Below, in pieces: positions 1 through 5,306 of a stretch of 5,334 bases of DNA. The notes under the pieces were generated by a model. That model saw nothing but the letters and a program-made list of their open reading frames with translations. It had not been told where the DNA came from and ran no database searches. The DNA comes from Planctomycetota bacterium (lineage in GTDB: Bacteria; Planctomycetota; Phycisphaerae; WQYP01). Position 1 is the stretch's first letter. Each line of letters opens with the position of its first letter. Both the position numbers and the translations under genes were made by a program. The stretch lies in NCBI GenBank assembly GCA_021852225.1, contig JAJZOA010000334.1, positions 1 through 5,334 on the forward strand, in the 5' to 3' direction.

Positions 1-227
1 TTATAGCCATGGGCTTGGGCAAAATGCGTGAAAATAGTTTCAGCAAGCGAAAGTTTTCCGCCAACTCTACGAATAGTCTGGTGTTCAAAGCCCGAACTTT
101 TCGTGAAAAATAAAACCCGCTTTTTCGCGCCCGCCGCCGGCGTCGTTGCACGCAGATTGGCTTTTGCCAGCGGCAAACCCGCCGCCGCTATCGTTGCTAT
201 AACCAATTCACGTCGCGTCAGTTGCAT
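1..227 (-). CDS. ThuA-like domain protein, exported, N-terminal part only (runs off window)
   Basis: The reading frame starts with ATG at 227 and stays open to base 1, so only 75 residues are visible and the 3' end is missing. An AGGAG ribosome binding site lies 7 nt upstream. Residues 1-23 look like an export signal: a twin-arginine motif (TRREL, residues 4-8), a short hydrophobic stretch (LVIATIAAAGLPL) and an AKA signal-peptidase site near residue 23. A Tat route is plausible. From about residue 35 the protein reads KKRVLFFTKSSGFEHQTIRR, followed by KLSLAETIF and AHGY. This is the usual start of ThuA-like (trehalose-utilisation type) domains, a class I glutamine-amidotransferase-like fold common in carbohydrate-utilisation loci. 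The biochemical function of most such proteins is unknown. It lies 97 bp downstream of the phosphohexomutase on the same strand, so co-transcription is possible. The family call rests on the N-terminal motif alone. Confidence 0.8.
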   Translation of the reverse strand, partial: MQLTRRELVIATIAAAGLPLAKANLRATTPAAGAKKRVLFFTKSSGFEHQTIRRVGGKLSLAETIFTHFAQAHGY

Positions 228-324
228 GGCTTTGCTCCTGATAAAGTGCTTTCGCCCGCCACGATTACCGCCTGATTCCCGGCGGGACAAATTTTCCCGA
301 AAAGGCCTTTTTTAGCTGCGGATG
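228..324 (-). other. Intergenic region between mutase and ThuA-like gene, with small inverted repeats
   Basis: This 97-bp gap holds CGGGA (283-287) pairing with TCCCG (295-299) across a 7-nt loop. CCCGCC (255-260) can also pair with GGCGGG (281-286) across 20 nt. A palindrome, AAAAGGCCTTTT, lies at 299-312 just before the mutase stop codon. None of these stems is followed by a T-run in the minus direction, so I do not call a Rho-independent terminator. Read-through from the mutase gene into the ThuA-like gene is therefore possible. No convincing promoter was seen here. Confidence 0.35.
235..239 (-). promoter_or_regulatory. Ribosome binding site of the ThuA-like gene
   Basis: Minus-strand AGGAG lies 7 nt upstream of the ATG at 227. 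It fixes the start of a gene whose end is outside the window. Confidence 0.7.
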
Positions 325-1707
325 TTATGGCAGTTGTAAACGCAGCCGTTCAATGCGGAAAATAAGTTCGCGTGCGGTGGCATCATCCGCGGCTTCGGCA
401 ATCACGCGCGCGATCGGTTCAGTATTGCTGGGACGGACCTGAACCCATCCTTCGGGCCAGTCAATGCGCACACCATCCTGCAGGTCCAGTTGCTGGGTGG
501 AATATGCCGCTTTCACTTTTTCCACCAGTTGGTCAGCCTGCTGACGCGTGCAGGCGAATTTGGATTTGATCATGGCGTAGGCCGGCAGGCTGGCCACAAG
601 TTCACTTACCTTTTTTCCGGTTCGCGTCATCAATTCAAGTATAGACGCCATTCCCATAAGGGAATCGCGGACCGGGCCGACGCGCAGGTCTATCACGCCG
701 CCATTGCCTTCACCACCTATGATGGCATTTTCCTGCAGCATCCGGGCGGCTACATTGGCTTCGCCTACGGCGGTGCGCAGGACGGGGGAATCAAAGCGGC
801 GGGCGATATCATCAATCATCCGGCTGGTGGACAGATTGCACACCACCGTCCCCGGTCGGGACATCAGGCGGTTGAGTACCGCCATTGCCAGAGTATATTC
901 CTCTCCAATAAAGCGACCGGTTTCGTCTACCACCACCAGTCGGTCGGCATCCGGGTCCTGCGCGAAGCCGATGTCTGCCTTTTTTTCAATGACGACACGG
1001 CATAAATCCAGCAGATTTTCCCGAATCGGTTCGGGGGTGTGGGCAAATTTGCCGGTGGCCTCGCCATTGATATGTACCAGTTCCGCGCCCAGTTTGCCCA
1101 GCAGCATCGGCGAGGCGATGCACCCGGCACCGTTAATGCTGTCCAGCACAATCCGGTAACGGTGCGAGGCGATCGGTTTAGCATCCACATGTTGCAGCAC
1201 GGTCTGTACATGATGGGCATGGCTTCGACTGTCGGAACTTAAGGATCCGACATGGTCCACATCCGCCGGTTTCCAGTTGCCGGAGGCGTACAGAGCCTTC
1301 AGCCGTTCAATAACCGTGGGGGGGAAGCCGACGCCATCGGCGCGGAGAAATTTTATTCCGTTGTATTCAGGGGGATTATGGGACGCGGTGATCACTATGC
1401 CGGCATCCGCCGTTAGAAAGCGTGTCATGAGTCCCACACTGGGCGTGGTCACAACGCCAAGATCCGTCACGTTTACACCGACGGAAAGCAGTCCGGCCGC
1501 CAGTGCGCAAGCCACCATCGGTCCGGAAACGCGACTGTCTCGTCCCAGCACCGCCCGCAGCGGCCGCGTGTTGCCGGCAATCGCCTGGTTTTCCTGAAGC
1601 AGTCTTCCGAAGGCCTGCCCAAATCGCAGAATGGAATCCGGTGCCAGCGACTGGCCCACAATGCCCCGTATTCCGGAAACGCTGACAATTAATTCGGACT
1701 GCGGCAT
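325..1707 (-). CDS. glmM: Phosphoglucosamine mutase / phosphohexomutase (alpha-D-phosphohexomutase superfamily)
   Basis: This 460-residue cytoplasmic enzyme has the full superfamily architecture. SGIRGIVG (residues 11-18) forms the N-terminal substrate/phosphate loop. TASHNPPEYNGIKF (107-120) carries the catalytic phosphoserine S109. DPDADR (251-256) supplies the three magnesium-binding aspartates. GGEGNGG (331-337) is the sugar-specificity loop, and RPSNTEP (425-431) is the phosphate-binding loop of domain 4. The family shifts a phosphate between C1 and C6 of a hexose, via a bisphosphate intermediate. GlmM makes glucosamine-1-phosphate for UDP-GlcNAc and peptidoglycan. The specificity loop differs from the GEQSGH typical of classical bacterial GlmM and resembles archaeal-type phosphoglucosamine and phosphomannomutases, so phosphomannomutase/phosphoglucomutase activity is also possible. 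The length is normal and nothing essential is missing. The ATG at 1707 fits the family N-terminus. The family is certain; the substrate, and hence the symbol, is tentative. Confidence 0.9.
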   Translation of the reverse strand: MPQSELIVSVSGIRGIVGQSLAPDSILRFGQAFGRLLQENQAIAGNTRPLRAVLGRDSRVSGPMVACALAAGLLSVGVNVTDLGVVTTPSVGLMTRFLTADAGIVITASHNPPEYNGIKFLRADGVGFPPTVIERLKALYASGNWKPADVDHVGSLSSDSRSHAHHVQTVLQHVDAKPIASHRYRIVLDSINGAGCIASPMLLGKLGAELVHINGEATGKFAHTPEPIRENLLDLCRVVIEKKADIGFAQDPDADRLVVVDETGRFIGEEYTLAMAVLNRLMSRPGTVVCNLSTSRMIDDIARRFDSPVLRTAVGEANVAARMLQENAIIGGEGNGGVIDLRVGPVRDSLMGMASILELMTRTGKKVSELVASLPAYAMIKSKFACTRQQADQLVEKVKAAYSTQQLDLQDGVRIDWPEGWVQVRPSNTEPIARVIAEAADDATARELIFRIERLRLQLP

Positions 1708-1718
1708 ATACGCTTTTA

Positions 1719-1723
1719 TCCTT
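1719..1723 (-). promoter_or_regulatory. Possible ribosome binding site of the phosphohexomutase gene
   Basis: Minus-strand AAGGA lies 11 nt upstream of the ATG at 1707. The spacing is longer than usual, so initiation may be weak. No better start codon is evident, because the family N-terminus begins right at this ATG. Confidence 0.4.
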
Positions 1724-1762
1724 TCCGCGCCTTTGTTCCTTCCTCTGCTCCAAGTGTATGGC

Positions 1763-1790
1763 AGAATACCAATGATGGAAATGAACGCAA
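1763..1790 (-). promoter_or_regulatory. Weak candidate promoter for the phosphohexomutase gene
   Basis: On the minus strand, TTGCGT (1785-1790) and TATTCT (1763-1768) are separated by 16 nt. The second box is preceded by TGG, giving an extended -10 (TGnTATTCT). The -35 match is poor (3 of 6). It would give a leader of roughly 50 nt before the ATG at 1707. The -35 box overlaps one arm of the inverted repeat at 1788-1821. This is pattern matching with a sigma-70 consensus only. Confidence 0.25.
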
Positions 1791-1821
1791 GCCGGACCGA
1801 TAGAAAAATCGGACAGGCTTG
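1788..1821. repeat. 34-nt imperfect inverted repeat (14-bp arms, 6-nt loop)
   Basis: The arm CAAGCCGGACCGAT (1788-1801) faces ATCGGACAGGCTTG (1808-1821) across AGAAAA. Twelve of 14 positions pair: a 6-bp outer stem, one mismatch, one pair, one mismatch and a 5-bp inner stem. Neither side carries a T-run, so it does not look like an intrinsic terminator. It lies between the hydrolase stop codon and the mutase start. It could be an operator, an RNA hairpin in a read-through transcript, or a terminator/processing stem of a different kind. Confidence 0.6.
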
Positions 1822-1947
1822 GCGTCGTCCCCCAGCGGTAATGGATGGCTAGAGGAGACAGTGTGGCACGCGGACTCCTTTAAACCAGGACATGCGAAGG
1901 CCGCACAACACGAATGGTCCAACCGCCTGCCTGCCGCCGGGGCTGAA

Positions 1948-3504
1948 TTATTTGCCGACAGCGAGCGTCACAACAGCCACGCCCAAACCGCCCAGGTGAA
2001 ATCGGTTACTCGCCAGGCGGCGCATGCGCGGCTGGCCGGATCCGGTTTCTTGATCCACCCATTGTTCTGTGGCGCCTTTGGCGCCGGCCACCAGTATCCA
2101 AGCCGCTTTATCTCGACAATTCACCAGCAGAATTTTGCGATCTCCGGATGGCGTCCGAAAAGCCTGGGCGAAAAGTCGGCCGGCGGTTTTATTCGCCGGT
2201 GAACTGGCCAAAACCCGGGTGACCGGCATGTGATCCGCCGGTCCGAAGTTTTTCACCAGCATTTGCAGCACGCGGAAGCGGGCATTGGGAACACCGGTGG
2301 TCCAATTGACCATGGAAACACTTGGAAACTGACTCGGATAGCCGATCAATTGGCTTTCTCCGACCACATGAATTCCCATTGCGGCAAGTTTTGCGTACAT
2401 ATATGCATACATTGCACCGCTTAAATTCCAATACATGTGCGGTATCGGGCGGGCGAGTCGTGGGGCGGTATCGTCGGGTAAAATTGAGCCAAGTTCGTCA
2501 ACATCTGTAAGTGTCTGGGGCGAAAGCCGTCGCCGGATTTTTTCCACGGCCCGCACCTGGCCTAGAAAGTTATCCGCCTGTTTGAAAAACAGCGCGGGCC
2601 ACACTGCGGGTTTGTCGGCTGCTGTCGGCTGAGCATAAAAATGATAAGAAATCATATCCAGCGGAGCGCCATGGGTATGGTTGAGAGGATTAAGAAAATA
2701 TTCAAACCATGAAAGGCTGTTGGCGGGGGTGCCCAGGGCCATTCCCACAAATCGTGTGTGCGGGGATATTTTGTGAATCGCCGCGGTGATCGCATCGTAA
2801 TACCGTGTGTAAACCTGCGGCGTCATGTGGTGTTCCCACTCCACTTCATTTAGAACTTCCCACCAGGCAATATGGTAATGAAAGGGCGAGGGATGCCATT
2901 TTCCAAATTCATCATGAAACCCGCCGCGGGTGTACCAACTGACCAGTCGGGCGTAATAATCTGCCACGGCCTGTATCCCCGGCTTGCGTAACGTGGTTCC
3001 CTGTTCATAACCCCAGTCCACCTGATCCGGATTTTTTGGATAGCCGATCGGCTTTGGTGTTTTGAACATCCATTCCGGGATAGTACTGAAATTCATAATG
3101 ACAGAATGGCCTTTCGTGGCCCGCATAAACGCCCGCACCATTGGATCAATGAGCGAAAAATTCCAACTGGTGTGGCCATTGGCCGGCGGTTTAAGCTCTG
3201 CAACCGCAAGTCTCGGATACGGCAGCCACGGCACGAAACGCACATCATTGGCGCCCAGTTTGTGGACGGCTTTCAGGGCGCGTTGACCGACCCGTGAATT
3301 GGGCCGCAGAAGCGGATTGACCACGACCTGAAGTGTGGGAACGGCGTTCGAAATGGGGCCCGTTTGCGCCCAATTGACGTTTACCCGAACTATTCCGCCC
3401 GGCACCTTTGCGGATACAGGATTGAACGCACTGATGAATGCAACGCCAGCCGTTGCCAACACAACTTTTCGTGACTTAAATGTCAGTTTTCGTAAAATAC
3501 CCAT
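1948..3504 (-). CDS. Secreted GH39-like glycoside hydrolase (clan GH-A TIM barrel)
   Basis: The protein has 518 residues from the ATG at 3504. That start has a GGAGG ribosome binding site 5 nt upstream and a promoter just beyond; an in-frame start at 3582 would lie upstream of that promoter. Residues 1-32 form a signal peptide: RKLTFKSRK basic region, hydrophobic VVLATAGVAFISAF, then a PVSA cleavage site. The mature protein resembles GH39-type enzymes. WWEVLNEVEWEHH contains the Asn-Glu pair (about N219-E220) typical of the clan GH-A acid/base. SYHFYAQP (about 286-293) follows a barrel strand. TDVDELGS (about 333-340) holds E337, the likely nucleophile. GESQLIGYPSQFPSVSMVNW (about 382-401) is a late conserved block, and about the last 90 residues look like a beta-rich C-terminal domain. 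Family members cleave xylosides, iduronides or other glycosides; the substrate here is unknown. The fold and clan are fairly sure, the exact family less so. Confidence 0.8.
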   Translation of the reverse strand: MGILRKLTFKSRKVVLATAGVAFISAFNPVSAKVPGGIVRVNVNWAQTGPISNAVPTLQVVVNPLLRPNSRVGQRALKAVHKLGANDVRFVPWLPYPRLAVAELKPPANGHTSWNFSLIDPMVRAFMRATKGHSVIMNFSTIPEWMFKTPKPIGYPKNPDQVDWGYEQGTTLRKPGIQAVADYYARLVSWYTRGGFHDEFGKWHPSPFHYHIAWWEVLNEVEWEHHMTPQVYTRYYDAITAAIHKISPHTRFVGMALGTPANSLSWFEYFLNPLNHTHGAPLDMISYHFYAQPTAADKPAVWPALFFKQADNFLGQVRAVEKIRRRLSPQTLTDVDELGSILPDDTAPRLARPIPHMYWNLSGAMYAYMYAKLAAMGIHVVGESQLIGYPSQFPSVSMVNWTTGVPNARFRVLQMLVKNFGPADHMPVTRVLASSPANKTAGRLFAQAFRTPSGDRKILLVNCRDKAAWILVAGAKGATEQWVDQETGSGQPRMRRLASNRFHLGGLGVAVVTLAVGK

Positions 3505-3509
3505 GCCGA

Positions 3510-3514
3510 CCTCC
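3510..3514 (-). promoter_or_regulatory. Ribosome binding site deciding the hydrolase start
   Basis: Minus-strand GGAGG lies 5 nt upstream of the ATG at 3504. It puts the signal peptide at the N-terminus, whereas a start at 3582 would bury it behind 26 extra residues. Confidence 0.8.
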
Positions 3515-3532
3515 GGAACGAAACGATACCGG

Positions 3533-3561
3533 ATTAAACCATTGATGGCATCTGTCGTCAA
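3533..3561 (-). promoter_or_regulatory. Sigma-70-type promoter of the hydrolase gene
   Basis: On the minus strand, TTGACG (3556-3561) and TTTAAT (3533-3538) are separated by exactly 17 nt. Each box matches 5 of 6 consensus bases. Transcription would start near 3526, leaving a leader of about 20 nt with the ribosome binding site inside it. This suggests that the hydrolase is transcribed independently of ribB and of the insertion-sequence remnant. Confidence 0.6.
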
Positions 3562-3615
3562 CGAGATAAATAGTTGAGACACAACGACCTGAATGCAATC
3601 AGGGCAATCTGTTGG

Positions 3616-3637
3616 GGGGCTGCAAATTTTTCCGGGC
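3616..3637 (+). repeat. Left terminal inverted repeat of the IS remnant
   Basis: It reads GGGGCTGCAAATTTTTCCGG followed by GC. It matches the reverse complement of 4119-4140 at 16 of 22 positions, including an uninterrupted A plus five Ts and a CGGGC end. Confidence 0.6.
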
Positions 3638-3659
3638 TGGGGTTAATTTCGAAGGATAA

Positions 3660-3770
3660 ATGCATGTCAAGGATATTGGAAGTTGTACGCCAATTGACCA
3701 ACTCTTGGACAAGACTGAAGCGACGATCAGTCTGGGACTGCGAGTGTTGTGTTGTCGCCATGTCGCCTTG
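3660..3770 (+). pseudogene. N-terminal fragment of IS transposase
   Basis: From ATG 3660 this frame reads PIDQLLDKTEATISLGLRVL and then CCR. This looks like the conserved N-terminal block of ISKra4-type transposases (P-D-x-x-L, then I-S-x-G-L-R-x-x-C-C-R). The frame continues to a TAA at 3852-3854, but resemblance is lost after about 3770. A second frame (3770 onward, reading NSAPVKIQVRPR) may hold the next piece of the same protein, which would imply a frameshift near 3770. It is not a functional gene. The fragment is short, so the family call is moderate. Confidence 0.45.
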
Positions 3771-3822
3771 AAGGAAACAGTGCTCCGGTCAAGATTCAGG
3801 TGCGTCCTCGTTTCACTTTCCA

Positions 3823-4113
3823 AGGGAACTGCGGAAAGAAACCCGCGGCGTTAAACGCAAAAAGGTCGATCGGCTGATCACCTGCGTGTCAGATCGGCGG
3901 GAAATGATCCGGTATCCAGCGTTCAACGCCAAGGCCTGGCAGATTGGCAGCGGACCAATGGAAAGCCAGTGCCGCGTGCTCTCTGATCGCGTGCGCGGAT
4001 CGGGCATGCGATGGCACACGGACAATGCCGAAGCCGTCATGGCCTTAGAATCCATGGAACAGAGCAATCAGTGGCCGCTATACTGGAAAATCGCCACGTT
4101 ACGCAACAATTAG
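3823..4113 (+). pseudogene. C-terminal fragment of ISKra4-like transposase
   Basis: The frame ending with TAG at 4113 reads KKVDRLITCVSDRREMIRYP, then IGSGPMESQC (from 3943) and GSGMRW (to 4014), then a tail ending QWPLYWKI. The I-G-S-G-x-x-E-S-x-C ... G-S-G-M-R-W signature is characteristic of the C-terminal end of ISKra4-type DDE transposases. The Glu in the first block is the probable third catalytic acid. The frame is open upstream to about 3823 and beyond, but has no plausible start of its own; a GTG at 3886 is internal. The first two catalytic aspartates are missing with the deleted middle, so it is inactive. It is the best-preserved part of the element. Confidence 0.7.
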
Positions 4114-4118
4114 ATCGT

Positions 4119-4140
4119 GCCCGAAAAAATGGCCACGCCC
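4119..4140 (-). repeat. Right terminal inverted repeat of the IS remnant
   Basis: On the minus strand it reads GGGCGTGGCCATTTTTTCGG followed by GC. It starts 5 bases after the transposase stop codon and ends 2 bases before the ribB stop codon (4143-4145). Confidence 0.6.
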
Positions 4141-4142
4141 AA

Positions 4143-5306
4143 TCAAATCGGTTGAATCGGTCGCTGTTCCACCACGCTTAGTCCAAAGCCATCCAGACCG
4201 TGCAGCTTTTTAGGGCGATTGGTAAGTACAATCAGCTTTTTAAGTCCAAGATTTCGCAGAATTTGCGCACCAATCCCCAAATCTCTCCGCACATTGGACT
4301 CTCCGCCAATTTGCGGGTGCGGTTGGCGAAGTGTGTTTGATTTTATTTCGCGCAGCCTGCCCAAAAGTGCCAGTCCGCGCGATTCCTGCCGCAGGTACAC
4401 AATTGCGCCGTTACCGGCTTTCTGGATCATTCGCATCGATTGCCGCAATTCTCGACCGCTTGGTGTGAAATTTGCGCCAAATACGTCGCCCAGAAGATGC
4501 TCGGAATGCACGCGCACCATTACCGGGTCTTCCTGGGGAGGTGCTTGTCCCGTGGCAGGATCTAATTGACCGGTTGGTCCAGCACATAACGCTAGATGCA
4601 GCAGCGAATCCTGCCCGCTTTCGTAAACATGCAGCGTAAACGGACCCTCCGCCGTGTCCAGTGGGACTGATTCGAGCCGGCGCACCAGCGTTTCGCGCCG
4701 TAAGCGATATTCAATCAGGTCCGCAATGGAGCACATCAACAGGTTATGGCGGGCGCAGAATGCCTCCAATTGCGGCAGGCGAGCCATACTGCCATCTTCA
4801 GCCATAATTTCAATGATAACGCCCGCCGGGTACAACCCCGCCAATCGCGCTAGATCCACCGAACCTTCGGTTTGACCTGCTCGCTCCAGAACGCCGCCCG
4901 CCCGGGACCGCAACGGATTGATGTGGCCCGGCCGGCACAGATCATCGGGTTTAGACTTCGGATCAATTAATATTTGAATGGTTTTGGCTCGCTCGGACGC
5001 CGATACGCCTGTCGTAATTCCAAACCGCGGATGGGCATCGACGGTGACGGTAAATGCCGTGCCCAGCGGTGCCGTGTTCTGCGACCATTGGGGATGCAGC
5101 GCCAGACGATCACAATCTTCCGGGGTCATGGCAACGCAAAGCACGCCACGCGCTTCCTTCACCATAAAATTCACAATTTCGGGTGTAATCGAACCGGCGG
5201 GACAAACCAAATCTCCCTCATTTTCCCGTTCCTGATCGTCCACAAGCACCACCATTCGGCCACGGCGCAGTTCAGCCAGTGAATCGTCAATTGAAGCAAA
5301 GCTCAT
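4143..5306 (-). CDS. ribB: 3,4-dihydroxy-2-butanone 4-phosphate synthase with degenerate GTP cyclohydrolase II-like domain (RibBX-like)
   Basis: I chose ATG 5306 (387 residues, MSFASIDDSL), which matches the usual family N-terminus. A GTG at 5318 adds four residues, and neither start has a clear ribosome binding site. Residues from the GTG: the RibB domain (about 5-205) has DDQERENEGDL (27-37), FTVTVDA, GVSASERAKT (104-113), RPGHINPL and AEDGSMAR (173-180). It makes the four-carbon riboflavin precursor from ribulose 5-phosphate, using magnesium. The RAGHTEA block reads RAGQTEG, with Gln149 where the metal-binding His is expected. The C-terminal domain (about 210-391) follows GTP cyclohydrolase II (VRVHSE, YLRQESRG, LGIGAQIL, LTNRPKK). 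Its three zinc cysteines are His274, Thr285 and Ser287, the DTVEAN segment is shortened, and the usual tail of roughly 25 residues is absent. GTP cyclohydrolase II activity is therefore unlikely, and a separate RibA would be needed elsewhere in the genome. Confidence 0.88.
   Translation of the reverse strand: MSFASIDDSLAELRRGRMVVLVDDQERENEGDLVCPAGSITPEIVNFMVKEARGVLCVAMTPEDCDRLALHPQWSQNTAPLGTAFTVTVDAHPRFGITTGVSASERAKTIQILIDPKSKPDDLCRPGHINPLRSRAGGVLERAGQTEGSVDLARLAGLYPAGVIIEIMAEDGSMARLPQLEAFCARHNLLMCSIADLIEYRLRRETLVRRLESVPLDTAEGPFTLHVYESGQDSLLHLALCAGPTGQLDPATGQAPPQEDPVMVRVHSEHLLGDVFGANFTPSGRELRQSMRMIQKAGNGAIVYLRQESRGLALLGRLREIKSNTLRQPHPQIGGESNVRRDLGIGAQILRNLGLKKLIVLTNRPKKLHGLDGFGLSVVEQRPIQPI

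Larger units (their letters stand above)
3616..4140 (+). mobile_element. Internally deleted insertion sequence remnant (probably ISKra4-like)
   Basis: The 525-bp segment is bounded by imperfect 22-bp terminal inverted repeats (3616-3637 and 4119-4140; 16 of 22 positions agree). It contains plus-strand scraps of one transposase: an N-terminal piece from 3660 and a C-terminal piece ending with TAG at 4113, only 5 bases before the right repeat. Known relatives carry transposases of roughly 350-500 residues, so most of the middle is gone and the pieces lie in different frames. The element therefore cannot encode its own transposase and resembles a MITE-like derivative or a decaying relic. No clean target duplication is visible: CAATC occurs at 3605-3609 and at 4140-4144, but the left copy does not abut the repeat. 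This remnant accounts for the gene-free stretch between ribB and the hydrolase. The family assignment is from motif memory. Confidence 0.7.

Noticed and set aside
283..312. Possible intrinsic terminator after the mutase gene
   Set aside because: The stem CGGGA/TCCCG is short and has no T-run in the minus direction. AAAAGGCCTTTT is a loopless palindrome, and its T-run faces the plus strand, where no gene ends.
28..315. Plus-strand open frame of 95 codons
   Set aside because: It lies antisense to the ThuA-like gene, has no family resemblance, and the minus-strand gene has both a ribosome binding site and recognisable motifs.
490..1005. Plus-strand open frame of 171 codons, and others inside the mutase, hydrolase and ribB genes
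   Set aside because: These are shadow frames of well-supported minus-strand genes, with no recognisable domains and no convincing start signals.
1716..1922. Small minus-strand open frame in the gap between hydrolase and mutase
   Set aside because: It starts with TTG, has no clear ribosome binding site, has a composition unlike a folded protein, and runs through the inverted repeat.
3505..3582. Upstream in-frame start at 3582 for the hydrolase
   Set aside because: It would add 26 residues before the signal peptide and would lie upstream of the promoter and ribosome binding site that clearly serve the ATG at 3504.
3574..3771. Open frames on both strands between the hydrolase promoter and the transposase fragment
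   Set aside because: They run across the inverted repeat and the transposase relic in other frames and show no family resemblance.
3600..4145. Target-site duplication flanking the IS remnant
   Set aside because: The flanks do not match directly. The shared CAATC on the left is six bases away from the repeat and is short enough to be chance.
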